Origin: Bacillus sp. CH30_1T
Lineage (GTDB): Bacteria; Bacillota; Bacilli; Bacillales; Bacillaceae_B
DNA length: 64,000 nt
Assembly: GCF_008364765.1 (NCBI RefSeq)
Contig: NZ_VTUY01000013.1
Coordinates: 34,938 to 98,937, forward strand
Direction of reading: 5' to 3'
Under the pieces are notes generated by a model. It was not told the origin of the DNA, did not search any database, and saw nothing but the letters and a program-made list of their open reading frames with translations. How positions within the stretch are numbered: the first letter of the stretch is position 1; every line of letters starts with the position of its first letter. Below, one piece after another: positions 47,541-57,323 of this stretch. The position numbers and the translations under genes are program-made.

Positions 47541-48789
47541 AGGTCTTTAAAGTTAACAGCTTTTCAAAATAAAAGCTAGCTTTTTTATATTGATAAATTG
47601 ATTGGTAATAATAAGCTATCTCTGTGAATAACTCAGACGTGAATTTCTTATCTTCCTTACTTTCAAAATAAGGAACTACACATTTTTCTAAATAACTTAT
47701 GTATTCTTTAGAAATTACTTTTTCTTCCGTTTTATACTTAAGCAAAAAAAATTTAATTTCATATACTTTATTTTTCACTGATCTGCTTAACTTGATCCCA
47801 GATTCAATATGCTGATAAATTTTTATTACATCCTTTTCTTTAGTCAAGATCATTAATAAAGAGATCATATAAAAAGAATTTAGTTGCTGAGACGCGTTCT
47901 TTTTGAGTTCCAAGCTTCTTCTGAAATAGGATTTTGCTTGGTCAAGATCTTTTAGTAAAAAGTAACTGTAACCTATATTATGTAAAATTTTCGACTTAAA
48001 GTCTTGAGGAACTTTATTATCATTGTTATTTTCAATAACATTTTTCATTAATGATATAGCTTCCCCAGGGTTGTTCATATCATTTAAGTTAATACCCAGT
48101 AATAAATTGCATTCTAAACACCGTTGGAAGTTAAATTTTTTTTGAAATCCTTCCAGTGCTTTATAGGCATATATTAAAGATAATGGTGAATTGTTTAATC
48201 TACTTGTCACAAGTGAAAGTTGGTAAAATAAGTCAGGATCTTCCATTTCTAGCTCTTCAAGTATTTTCTTACTCTTTTGGAACTGCTCTAGCGAACTCTT
48301 AAATTGGTTATTTATATAATAATAAATACCTAAAAATTTATAATAATAGTATCTATATTGATACTCTAAAATACTAATCAATTCTTTGTATTGATTTAGT
48401 TTATCTTTATCAATTTTATTGGTTTGTTTTGTTTGTATAAGATACCTAAATTCGAATAGCTTAAAAAGAGCCTTAACAGATAAATCAATTGACTCCACTT
48501 TTTCTCTTAATTCTTTGTAATCTTCATGCATTTGCTTAATGTCATTAATTTTTATATTGCTATACCATTTTAAAATATGTTCACTAAGGAGCTTATCAGG
48601 GTCCTGCTGTATTTGCACTACAGTTATACCTAATCTTTCACACAATAGCTCTAGAATCTCATCACTAGGATTAATCTTTTCATTTTCAATTTTACTTAAA
48701 TAAGTTGTTGAACAAATTCCTTTGGAAAGTTCGCTCTGTGTCAGTTGTTTTTTATTTCTGTAAAAAAATACTCTTTTTCCTAATTCCAT
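47536..48789 (-). CDS. RNPP-type quorum-sensing regulator (HTH plus TPR)
   Basis: The 417-residue protein has an N-terminal XRE-type HTH (about 5-58, with LTQSELSKGICSTTYLSKIE) and a long helical TPR region (about 70-415), including SYFLLKDLDQAKSYFRRSLE. Size and layout match NprR and PlcR of Bacillus, which bind re-imported oligopeptides through the TPR part. The adjacent pheromone-like peptide and the divergent LuxR-type gene 45 bp upstream suggest it controls the peptide cluster. Confidence 0.85.
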   Translation of the reverse strand: MELGKRVFFYRNKKQLTQSELSKGICSTTYLSKIENEKINPSDEILELLCERLGITVVQIQQDPDKLLSEHILKWYSNIKINDIKQMHEDYKELREKVESIDLSVKALFKLFEFRYLIQTKQTNKIDKDKLNQYKELISILEYQYRYYYYKFLGIYYYINNQFKSSLEQFQKSKKILEELEMEDPDLFYQLSLVTSRLNNSPLSLIYAYKALEGFQKKFNFQRCLECNLLLGINLNDMNNPGEAISLMKNVIENNNDNKVPQDFKSKILHNIGYSYFLLKDLDQAKSYFRRSLELKKNASQQLNSFYMISLLMILTKEKDVIKIYQHIESGIKLSRSVKNKVYEIKFFLLKYKTEEKVISKEYISYLEKCVVPYFESKEDKKFTSELFTEIAYYYQSIYQYKKASFYFEKLLTLKTF

Positions 48790-48833
48790 AAGATTCTCCC
48801 TTTAAAATATTCTAATGAGGTGAAAAAGATAAT

Positions 48834-49055
48834 ATGCAGCAAAATATTAACTTATCTAGTCAAGAAATTTATGTTGCTCAGTTAGTCAGTGAAGGTAAAA
48901 CAGATGGTGAAATCGCTAATACAATCTTCGTTAGTAAAAGAAGAGTTGGTGAAATTATATCGAATATAAAAAACAAATGGAACATCTCCACCCGAGTAGA
49001 ACTAGGAATTCAAGCCTATCGTTCTGGATTGTTGAAAGAAAAAACATTTTCATAA
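48834..49055 (+). CDS. stand-alone LuxR-type HTH protein
   Basis: The 73-residue protein consists almost only of a GerE/LuxR-family HTH (LSSQEIYVAQLVSEGKTDGE then IANTIFVSKRRVGEIISNIK). It lacks a receiver or ligand domain, like GerE. The ribosome binding site GAGGTG precedes the ATG. It is divergent from the RNPP regulator and begins the unit with the 37-aa peptide and the HExxH enzyme, so it is a likely local activator. Confidence 0.85.
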   Translation: MQQNINLSSQEIYVAQLVSEGKTDGEIANTIFVSKRRVGEIISNIKNKWNISTRVELGIQAYRSGLLKEKTFS

Positions 49056-49130
49056 AATTTGCAATCTATTGTAGTACAAAAAATTCTGACAACAAAATAT
49101 AATTTAACCATAGGAAGGGGGGAAATTAAA

Positions 49131-49244
49131 ATGAGTTTAAAAAACGAAGCAAATATCAAACGTTATATCAATCACTACCTAAAAGATGAAAAGATGTCAG
49201 TAGTAGTACAGCCACTTCGCATGCAAATTCACCTAGCAAAATAA
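49131..49244 (+). CDS. 37-aa candidate precursor peptide
   Basis: The ATG at 49131 has a very strong site (GGAAGGGGGGAAATTAAA). The peptide starts MSLKNEANIKRYINHYLKDE and ends KMSVVVQPLRMQIHLAK. It has no signal sequence, so any export depends on a transporter. It is placed between a regulator and a HExxH-type peptide hydroxylase candidate, separated from the latter by an attenuator-like hairpin, as is common for RiPP precursors. The LKDEKM region could be the leader boundary; this is inference. Confidence 0.65.
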   Translation: MSLKNEANIKRYINHYLKDEKMSVVVQPLRMQIHLAK

Positions 49245-49251
49245 CAAATTA

Positions 49252-49282
49252 TGATTCCCACTATCTATGGATGGTGGGAATT
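49252..49282 (+). terminator. attenuator-like hairpin between precursor and modification enzyme
   Basis: ATTCCCAC...GTGGGAAT is a perfect eight-base stem followed by TCTTT only. Partial termination here would make more peptide mRNA than enzyme mRNA, as seen in lanthipeptide operons. Confidence 0.6.
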
Positions 49283-49302
49283 CTTTAAAGGAGGAACTAT
49301 TT

Positions 49303-50181
49303 ATGAACCAAATACTTACTGAGAAAAAGATTCTTTTACCTTTCTTAACCAAATCAAACATTGAAAGAAATATAAATATACTTAAAGAGTATTGCGAAAA
49401 AGAATTAGACTATAAGCTAACAAAAAATCTATTTATCAAAGAATGTTATTTTGAATCAATCAACTTTCTTCAGGATGTTCCTGTTCCCTACTCTAACGAT
49501 GAAATGCATATCACCTTTTTTGACCAAGCCTTACAAAATAAACTATTATCATTAGGTATGATTGACCAAAGTGATCTAGAAAATGAACAACACATTTATT
49601 CCGCAGACGAACAACAATTTATTAGAGAGAATTTAAATAAGGCAATTGAATTAATAAGGGTTCTCCACCCTAACCTTCATGCTACAATAAACACTCTTGT
49701 TGGTACTTTCTTAATATTAAAGAAAGACCTCTTTGGCGGGGGATCTGTTTCAAATGTTTTAGGACTAATATGGTTAAATCCACAATCAGATTGGACAATA
49801 GTTGACTATGCAGAAGCGGTCTACCATGAGTTTATTCATCAAAGTATTTTTTTAGACGATATGGTAAATTGTATGTTTCCTAATGCAAATGACTGTGCCA
49901 CTGAAGAAGCACTTGTAACCTCAACAATATTAGAAATGAAACGGCCATTAGACAGATCATTTCATGCTGCAGGAGTCTCAATTGGTATAATGCATCTTTA
50001 TTTTATGTTAAATGACAAAAATAAGTCTAAACAATACTTAGAAAACTTAAAGTTAACCCTAGATGAAGTAAACCTAAAAAAGAAGTTTTTAGGGGAACAA
50101 GGATTACTGACTTTAGATTTAATGAGAAAATTTGTAGATAATCCGAATTTTAAGGATATTACGTATTCTCTTAATAACTAA
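49303..50181 (+). CDS. HExxH-type peptide beta-hydroxylase candidate
   Basis: The 292-residue protein starts at the ATG at 49303 behind AAAGGAGGA. It has HEFIH (His175 to His179) in YHEFIHQS, followed by the conserved-looking RPLDRSFHAAG at 214-224. This pairing matches the aKG-HExxH peptide hydroxylases, in which iron bound by HExxH and a distal His uses 2-oxoglutarate to hydroxylate a RiPP precursor. A zinc peptidase is the alternative. It follows the 37-aa peptide gene, its probable substrate. Confidence 0.75.
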   Translation: MNQILTEKKILLPFLTKSNIERNINILKEYCEKELDYKLTKNLFIKECYFESINFLQDVPVPYSNDEMHITFFDQALQNKLLSLGMIDQSDLENEQHIYSADEQQFIRENLNKAIELIRVLHPNLHATINTLVGTFLILKKDLFGGGSVSNVLGLIWLNPQSDWTIVDYAEAVYHEFIHQSIFLDDMVNCMFPNANDCATEEALVTSTILEMKRPLDRSFHAAGVSIGIMHLYFMLNDKNKSKQYLENLKLTLDEVNLKKKFLGEQGLLTLDLMRKFVDNPNFKDITYSLNN

Positions 50182-50195
50182 ATTTTCCAGAAAAT

Positions 50196-50232
50196 AGAAC
50201 TCATTAGAAAACTAATGAGTTCTAAATTTTTT
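50196..50232. terminator. bidirectional terminator
   Basis: AGAACTCATTAG-AAAA-CTAATGAGTTCT is a perfect 12-base stem with T-runs on both strands. It separates the convergent hydroxylase and MFS genes. Confidence 0.9.
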
Positions 50233-51452
50233 TATAGGTGTAATTGTTTAATCTTGCTTAATACTAGGGTATCTCTGGACTTTATTACTAGAAGTGTTAC
50301 TAATAATAATAAAACTCCTGAGATATTGAAAACCCAATGAATGCCAAATTTATCAACAATGATACCAAAGACTAATGAAGTAACACCAAAAATACTTGTT
50401 ACGAGCGTCATTTGGGCTGAGAAAACTTTAGGTAATAAATCTGTTGTTGTGCTTTTTTGTAGTATAGTTTGCTGAGACACATCTTTAGGTTGTGAAAATA
50501 AACCTATCATACCAGATAGGATTAAAGCTAAAATAGGTATTGAGATATTACCAAAAAACAATGTTAATACCGCACTTAGGCTTGTTCCTAATAAGATGAA
50601 ATTATAAGAATATCTTTCCAACAATTTGTCTTTCTTTAAGGAAAATAAAGACCCTACAAACAAACCTAGAAAAAATGATCCGTTAATATATCCCCACCAT
50701 TCTTTATCCACACCTAACGCTTCTTCAACATAGATATATAGAATTGCTGCAATCCAGACAACACTTGCGATAGTTTCCATGATATCCATACTGATTAATG
50801 TTCTCAGTCTTTTATTATTCCAAATTAATATCCAACCTTCTTTTAACTGTGTTCCTTTACTAGTTGTTAATGGCTGTTCTACTTTTTTTACATTTTCTAT
50901 CAATCCAATTAAAATAGATGAAAAAAGATATAAGACGCAAACTGTTAATATTACTAACTTATATCCAATTAACACCAATAAAATACTACCAATTGGCCAA
51001 CTACCTAATTTGATTGTTTGATATAGGGCAGAAACTAAACTATTAGCCTTTACCAACTGTTCTTCAGAAACAAGAATAGGCACTAGTGAGTTCTTTAATG
51101 GGTTAGCACACCCATCTAATAACCCAATCAGAAAGACTATAACTAACAGTAGAAATATTGAGTCAAAGGAAATGTAATAAGAAAAGCACCATAACACTAA
51201 CAATAAACCTGTTTTCATTAACTGAGTCACAAATAAAAGTTTATTAATAATATATTTATCTATTAATAGTGGAGAAATAACTCCAGAGATAAACATTGCA
51301 CTAGTAATTACAAGTGGAACCATTGCAGTTAAAGTTGCTGATTGTGATAAGTTATACAGTATAGAAATAGTTGCAATTATATAAAAAACGTCTGCTATGT
51401 CTGCTATTGATTGACCTATCCATAAGTAATTAAACGACCTATTTTTAAACAT
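50232..51452 (-). CDS. MFS exporter (second copy)
   Basis: The 406-residue protein has about twelve membrane segments and an N-terminus (FKNRSFNYLWIGQSIADIAD) of the same exporter branch as the 430-aa MFS at 45228. It is transcribed alone on the minus strand, toward the hydroxylase. Two related MFS pumps in one peptide locus may divide export and immunity. Confidence 0.8.
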   Translation of the reverse strand: MFKNRSFNYLWIGQSIADIADVFYIIATISILYNLSQSATLTAMVPLVITSAMFISGVISPLLIDKYIINKLLFVTQLMKTGLLLVLWCFSYYISFDSIFLLLVIVFLIGLLDGCANPLKNSLVPILVSEEQLVKANSLVSALYQTIKLGSWPIGSILLVLIGYKLVILTVCVLYLFSSILIGLIENVKKVEQPLTTSKGTQLKEGWILIWNNKRLRTLISMDIMETIASVVWIAAILYIYVEEALGVDKEWWGYINGSFFLGLFVGSLFSLKKDKLLERYSYNFILLGTSLSAVLTLFFGNISIPILALILSGMIGLFSQPKDVSQQTILQKSTTTDLLPKVFSAQMTLVTSIFGVTSLVFGIIVDKFGIHWVFNISGVLLLLVTLLVIKSRDTLVLSKIKQLHL

Positions 51453-51527
51453 TTTTATACCCCTTTTATTCTACCAATAGTAAATTTATTTAGTTTTATC
51501 ATTTTAACTAGTAACTAAGAATTCACA

Positions 51528-51562
51528 TCGGGGTATATCCTTTCTATCCTAAAAAGGGGTAT
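51528..51562. promoter_or_regulatory. GGGGTATA direct repeats upstream of the integrase
   Basis: GGGGTATA occurs at about 51531 and 51555, and inverted (TATACCCC) at about 51456 before the MFS gene. A related palindrome GGGTATACCC lies at 33804-33813 before the other integrase unit. A shared operator is possible. The rest of 51453-51739 is AT-rich promoter sequence. Confidence 0.35.
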
Positions 51563-51739
51563 AGATTTCAGGTTTTTATTATCCTAATTATCCCATAACA
51601 AGTTATTATTTGCAATTTTCTTGTGTTTTGCTAATGCCTTAGACTTTTACTTCTCTTTATTATTTTCTCGAATTATTTCTTCTTGAATGGACATAATGTT
51701 ATTTTGAAGCAAATCATTATAAGAAAGAGAGGTAAATCA

Positions 51740-51748
51740 ATGATATGA
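51740..51748 (+). promoter_or_regulatory. two-codon ORF overlapping the integrase start
   Basis: The binding site GAGGT is six bases before an ATG at 51740 that reads ATG-ATA-TGA. The integrase ATG at 51745 lies inside this mini-ORF and 11 bases from the site. Ribosomes should prefer the mini-ORF and reach the integrase by reinitiation, which would keep its level low. Confidence 0.4.
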
Positions 51749-52956
51749 GAGGACATTTCTACAGAAGAGGTTGCAAGTGCAAAAAGAAAAAATGCATTTG
51801 TGGCTCAAAGTGGGCTTTTACCATTGATATTGGACTAGATCCAATCACCGGAAAAAGAAAACAAAAAGTAAAGAGCGGTTTTATTACTAAACAGGAGGCT
51901 GAAGAAGCTGCTGCCACTCTAATTCATGAAGTAAACCAAGGAATATATTTAGAGGAAACAGATAAAACCTTCAGTGATTTTGCAGCTGAGTGGCTTCCCG
52001 TCTATAGTGATTCAAAAGATGTAAAGCCCGGAACTATTCGTGTACGCCTCCATGAGATTGGAAAATTGTTGACCTACTTTGCTCAACTAAAATTAAAAGA
52101 CATTACAAGAAAGATGTATCAAGATGCTTTAAACGACCTAAAAGACCAAGGTTACTCTGATAGTACCAGGGATGGAATTAACAGAACAGGAAGAATGATA
52201 TTCCGAAAGGCACTCGAACTGGAGCTAATTAAGAAAGACCCTACCGAGTTTGCTTATGTAAAAAAAGATAAGAAAACGATTGAACAGTTAGAGGAAGAGG
52301 AAATTCCAAAGTACCTTGAAAAAGAAGAGCTCGCCTTGTTTTTAGAAACAGCCAAAAATAGTGGGCTTGAACATGATTACCTGGTGTTTTTGCTCTTAGC
52401 CTATACAGGAATAAGGGTTGGAGAGCTAGTTGCTCTTAAGTGGAAGGATGTGGACTTCATAAACCACAACATAAGTATCACCAAGACTTATTACAATCCC
52501 AATAATAATACCTTAGAGTATCAATTAGTGACACCGAAAACCCGAAAGTCAAGGAGAAAAATTGTTGTAGATGAAGAAGTAATTGGAGCTTTAATGAAAC
52601 ATAAGGAAGTTCAAAATGAAGTAATTAAGAGAATAGGGAAAGGTTACTACGATCAAGATTTTATATTCGCGAAGATGGAAAGAAAATTCGGTTATCCAAT
52701 TGTCATTAAGACTGTACAAAACAGAATGAAGAGACTACTTAATATGGCCGATTTAAATTCATCATTAACACCACACTCTTTGAGACATACGCATACGTCT
52801 CTCTTAGCAGAAGCCGGTGTTTCGCTTGAACAAATCATGGATCGGCTCGGTCATACAGATGATCAAATTACTAAAAATGTGTATCTCCACGTAACCCATG
52901 AAATGAAAAAAGAAGCTTCCCAAAAGTTCAGCGAACTCATGAGAAGCCTCCATTAA
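51745..52956 (+). CDS. tyrosine integrase of island B (groEL-targeting)
   Basis: The 403-residue integrase has the N-terminal Cys cluster GCKCKKKKCICG, an AP2-like arm-binding domain, a core-binding domain and the catalytic residues: Arg in TGIRVGELVAL, TPHSLRHTHTSLL, LGHTDDQITKNVY with Tyr. It lies 82 bp from the groEL 3' core, with arm-type repeats in between, so it is the enzyme that put island B at groEL. It is homologous to the 34301 integrase. No excisionase gene is next to it. Confidence 0.9.
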   Translation: MRGHFYRRGCKCKKKKCICGSKWAFTIDIGLDPITGKRKQKVKSGFITKQEAEEAAATLIHEVNQGIYLEETDKTFSDFAAEWLPVYSDSKDVKPGTIRVRLHEIGKLLTYFAQLKLKDITRKMYQDALNDLKDQGYSDSTRDGINRTGRMIFRKALELELIKKDPTEFAYVKKDKKTIEQLEEEEIPKYLEKEELALFLETAKNSGLEHDYLVFLLLAYTGIRVGELVALKWKDVDFINHNISITKTYYNPNNNTLEYQLVTPKTRKSRRKIVVDEEVIGALMKHKEVQNEVIKRIGKGYYDQDFIFAKMERKFGYPIVIKTVQNRMKRLLNMADLNSSLTPHSLRHTHTSLLAEAGVSLEQIMDRLGHTDDQITKNVYLHVTHEMKKEASQKFSELMRSLH

Positions 52957-52964
52957 TATCCTCA

Positions 52965-52991
52965 ATGTTAGCAAAATGTTAGCAAACCACT
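52965..52991. repeat. arm-type repeats at the right end of island B
   Basis: A tandem TGTTAGCA pair followed by AACCACT is almost identical to 7813-7839. It lies between integrase and core, the expected place for arm sites. Confidence 0.7.
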
Positions 52992-53037
52992 CTCACCTTA
53001 CCAACAAATCCTTATCTATCAAGGGTTGAGGGGGCAG

Positions 53038-54715
<1,678 letters not shown>

Positions 54716-54732
54716 TTATATACGAAGTTTGA

Positions 54733-55020
54733 TTATTCGCCAACTACAGCCAGAATATCGCTATCACGAAGGATCAGGTATTCTGTGCCTTGGTATTTCA
54801 CTTCTGTACCAGCGTATTTAGAGAAAATGATTCGATCGCCGACAGCTACCTCAAGAGCAACGCGCTCACCGTTGTCAAGAATGCGACCAGTACCTACAGC
54901 CATCACTTTACCTTCTTGTGGCTTTTCCTTTGCGGAATCCGGTAGCACAATACCGCTTGCTGTTTTTTCTTCTGACTCAACTAGCTCGATAACGACGCGA
55001 TCACCTAGTGGTTTTAACAA
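54733..55020 (-). CDS. groES: 10-kDa chaperonin GroES
   Basis: The frame opens at a TTG touching the AAGGAGG site, too close for initiation. The TTG at 55020, nine bases from the site, gives the canonical start [12 protein letters not shown] and the usual 94 residues. The mobile loop [19 protein letters not shown] is intact. It caps GroEL. Confidence 0.96.
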   Translation of the reverse strand: MLKPLGDRVVIELVESEEKTASGIVLPDSAKEKPQEGKVMAVGTGRILDNGERVALEVAVGDRIIFSKYAGTEVKYQGTEYLILRDSDILAVVGE

Positions 55021-55057
55021 GTGAAACAACCTCCTTGAATTATGTAAATGAAATTTA

Positions 55058-55097
55058 TTAGCACTCGATCGTTGTGAGTGCTAACACAACTATTATA
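55058..55097 (-). promoter_or_regulatory. CIRCE operator and promoter of groES-groEL
   Basis: TTAGCACTC-N9-GAGTGCTAA (55058-55084) is a perfect CIRCE element, bound by HrcA. A -10 box TATAAT (minus strand) lies at 55092-55097. The gap 55085-55347 also holds the presumed promoter of the divergent CPBP gene. Confidence 0.95.
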
Positions 55098-55347
55098 TTA
55101 ATTAATTCGTTTTCATTTTGCAAGAGTCCTGCTTAAATTTTTTTTCGTCATATTTCTCTTTTTTTCACACCTTCCTATACTATGCCTCCTCATATGGCTT
55201 TATTACATAAATCGATTGAAGTGTGACAATTCTAACAAAACCCTTAGATTTGAACAGTTCCTCTTTTCTTAGTAGAATTGTACAAGAGTGAGTTCAAGAT
55301 GAAATGAGGTTATTCCTCATCGAACAGATGCTAAAGGAGATTATACG

Positions 55348-56091
55348 TTGAAAAAACATTTCGGATATATCTTAATTACCTATATTGTCATGCAGCTTTC
55401 AAGTGTTGTAGGCATCCCCTTATTATTTAAGATTGGTGTAGATGTGCTTGGTCAACCCGAAGATACAGTTAAGAGTGTTGTTCCGGGATACTGGCTCGTG
55501 ATCAGCTTTACGTTAACCCTGCTTGTTGTATGGGGCATTCTAAGGAAAAGTGAAACAAGCACAGGACTTGAACGAACCGCTCCCATGAATGCAGGGGGGT
55601 CCATTGTATGGGCAGTGGTCGGGATCTTTATGGCGTTCATTGCTCAATCCGTCGCCATACAAGTCGAGTATGCGCTTGGAATCGAGATGGGATCTGAAAA
55701 CACTCAGATGATTATCAGCATTATTGAAAAGGTACCTCTATCCATGATGGTCGCTGCAATCATCGGACCTATACTGGAAGAGATTGTATTCAGAAAGATT
55801 ATCTTCGGTGTTCTTTATGAGAAGATGAACTTCTTCTTCGCCGCATTAATCAGCTCTGTTATTTTTGCCCTTTCTCATTTTGAGCCTGAGCATGTGACCT
55901 TGTACTCTGCCATGGGCTTTACCTTTGCGTTTCTTTATGTCAAAACGAAGCGGATACTGGTTCCAATATTTGCCCATGTTGCCATGAATACAACGGTCGT
56001 TCTAATGCAATCTATCTATAAGGATGAAATTGAAAAAATGATCAACGAAGCTGAACAAATACAAGGATTTATTGGAGGATTATTTTTATGA
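55348..56091 (+). CDS. ydiL: CPBP family intramembrane metalloprotease (YdiL-like)
   Basis: The 247-residue membrane protein has the CAAX-protease/CPBP motifs EEIVFR, HFEPEH and HVAMN, which build the metal site in the membrane. It is divergent from groES as in B. subtilis ydiL. It overlaps the next gene by four bases. Confidence 0.85.
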   Translation: MKKHFGYILITYIVMQLSSVVGIPLLFKIGVDVLGQPEDTVKSVVPGYWLVISFTLTLLVVWGILRKSETSTGLERTAPMNAGGSIVWAVVGIFMAFIAQSVAIQVEYALGIEMGSENTQMIISIIEKVPLSMMVAAIIGPILEEIVFRKIIFGVLYEKMNFFFAALISSVIFALSHFEPEHVTLYSAMGFTFAFLYVKTKRILVPIFAHVAMNTTVVLMQSIYKDEIEKMINEAEQIQGFIGGLFL

Positions 56092-56294
56092 GGAGGTCAC
56101 CATTATTCTCAGGCGTGATCTATCTCCTTCTCGGTGTGCTCTTCACATACTTTGCTGTACAAAATGTACAGGATGATGGTTGGGGATTTTTCACTTATAT
56201 GCTCGTTTTTCTGGCAACCCTTGATTTTGGTTCAGGGTTGCGGATGGTGTTGTTGCATTTCAAAATCAAAAAGAAAATAGAGAATAAAAAATAA
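56088..56294 (+). CDS. ydiK: YdiK-like small membrane protein
   Basis: The 68-residue protein has two membrane segments, an opening SPLFSGVIYLLLGVLFTYFA and a lysine-rich tail. Size and position between ydiL and tatC match B. subtilis ydiK. Function unknown. Confidence 0.8.
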   Translation: MRRSPLFSGVIYLLLGVLFTYFAVQNVQDDGWGFFTYMLVFLATLDFGSGLRMVLLHFKIKKKIENKK

Positions 56295-56326
56295 GGATTG
56301 ATCATTTGATCAATCCTTATTTATAT
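56294..56326. terminator. bidirectional terminator between ydiK and tatC
   Basis: ATAAGGATTGATCA-TT-TGATCAATCCTTAT is a perfect palindrome between convergent genes. It overlaps the stop codons of both. Confidence 0.85.
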
Positions 56327-57083
56327 CCTCGAACTGTTCCATTTCAAGCTTTTGTTCTGCTTCTAAAACCTTTTTATATCCGATTTTAGAAATCCAAATA
56401 CTGATTTCATAAAGAAGCAGCAAAGGAACGGTTACCATTAAATGCGAGACGATGTCCGGCGGTGTAATGAAGGCCGCAATGACCAACAATACGAAGTACG
56501 CCACTTTTCTCATTTGCACCAGCAGCATCGGGGTAATAATCCCCAGGCGTGTCAGAAACAGCATAATAACCGGCAGTTGAAATAGAAATCCAAATGGAAT
56601 GGTTATTTGAAACAAGAAATGAAAGTATTCATTAATTCCAATCACTTGCTGGATATTCAAATTGGTTGATAAACCCATCATGAATTTCACAACATATGGA
56701 AACAAAATAAAATATGAAAATGACAATCCACCTAAGAAAAGAATGACAGAAATCGGTATGTAACTAAGCGTTACCTTCCTCTCTTTCTCATATAAGCCTG
56801 GACTTACGAACGACCATACTTGAAATAGAATGATGGGTGATGTCATGATGATCGCAATAAACATGATCATTTCCATATAGATTTTGAGAGGGTCTGTAAT
56901 CCGAAAGGCGTTCATCGTCAATTCTTTCGCTTCATCCGCGTGCTGCAAATATCGAATCAACGGTTCCGCAAGAAAAAAGCTCACGATTACCGCTAACAAG
57001 AAGAAAACGACTACAAACATGAGTCGTTTTTGCAATTCTCCTATATGTTCATAGACTGTCATGTCTCTTTGACTTTGACTCAT
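56310..57083 (-). CDS. tatC: twin-arginine translocase subunit TatC
   Basis: The protein of about 257 residues has six membrane segments, N-terminal VYEHIGELQKRL and the conserved FEFP-equivalent YFILFPYVVKFM loop. It binds Tat signal peptides. I place the start at the ATG at 57083; an upstream ATG at 57092 is too close to the AGGGTAGG site. It follows tatA, as in the B. subtilis tatAy-tatCy pair. Confidence 0.95.
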   Translation of the reverse strand: MSQSQRDMTVYEHIGELQKRLMFVVVFFLLAVIVSFFLAEPLIRYLQHADEAKELTMNAFRITDPLKIYMEMIMFIAIIMTSPIILFQVWSFVSPGLYEKERKVTLSYIPISVILFLGGLSFSYFILFPYVVKFMMGLSTNLNIQQVIGINEYFHFLFQITIPFGFLFQLPVIMLFLTRLGIITPMLLVQMRKVAYFVLLVIAAFITPPDIVSHLMVTVPLLLLYEISIWISKIGYKKVLEAEQKLEMEQFEDINKD

Positions 57084-57098
57084 GGCGTTCATCCTACC

Positions 57099-57269
57099 CT
57101 ACTTAGCTTTTTTACTATTATCGTCCTCATCATCTGCTAAGCCCTTTGTTGCATTCTTAAATTCACGTAATGTATTACCAGCTGCTTTCCCTAACTCAGG
57201 CAATTTCTTTGGCCCAAAGATCAGTAAAGCAACAACCGAAATTAATACGATACTACCTGCACCTAACAT
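57099..57269 (-). CDS. tatA: twin-arginine translocase subunit TatA
   Basis: The 56-residue protein has one membrane segment (about 4-18), the hinge FGPKKLPELGKAAG and an acidic tail. It forms the Tat pore. The gene lies between rex and tatC behind GGAGGTGTC, and the stop is 15 bp before the tatC start. Confidence 0.95.
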   Translation of the reverse strand: MLGAGSIVLISVVALLIFGPKKLPELGKAAGNTLREFKNATKGLADDEDDNSKKAK

Positions 57270-57323
57270 AATGAGACACCTCCTCTTTTACCATTCTATC
57301 ATAACGTATTTACGAATCATTTT

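Noticed and set aside
51531..51562. GGGGTATA repeats as a proven operator shared by both integrase units
   Set aside because: The motif is short and only partly shared with 33804-33813; kept as a weak feature, not as a claim of co-regulation.
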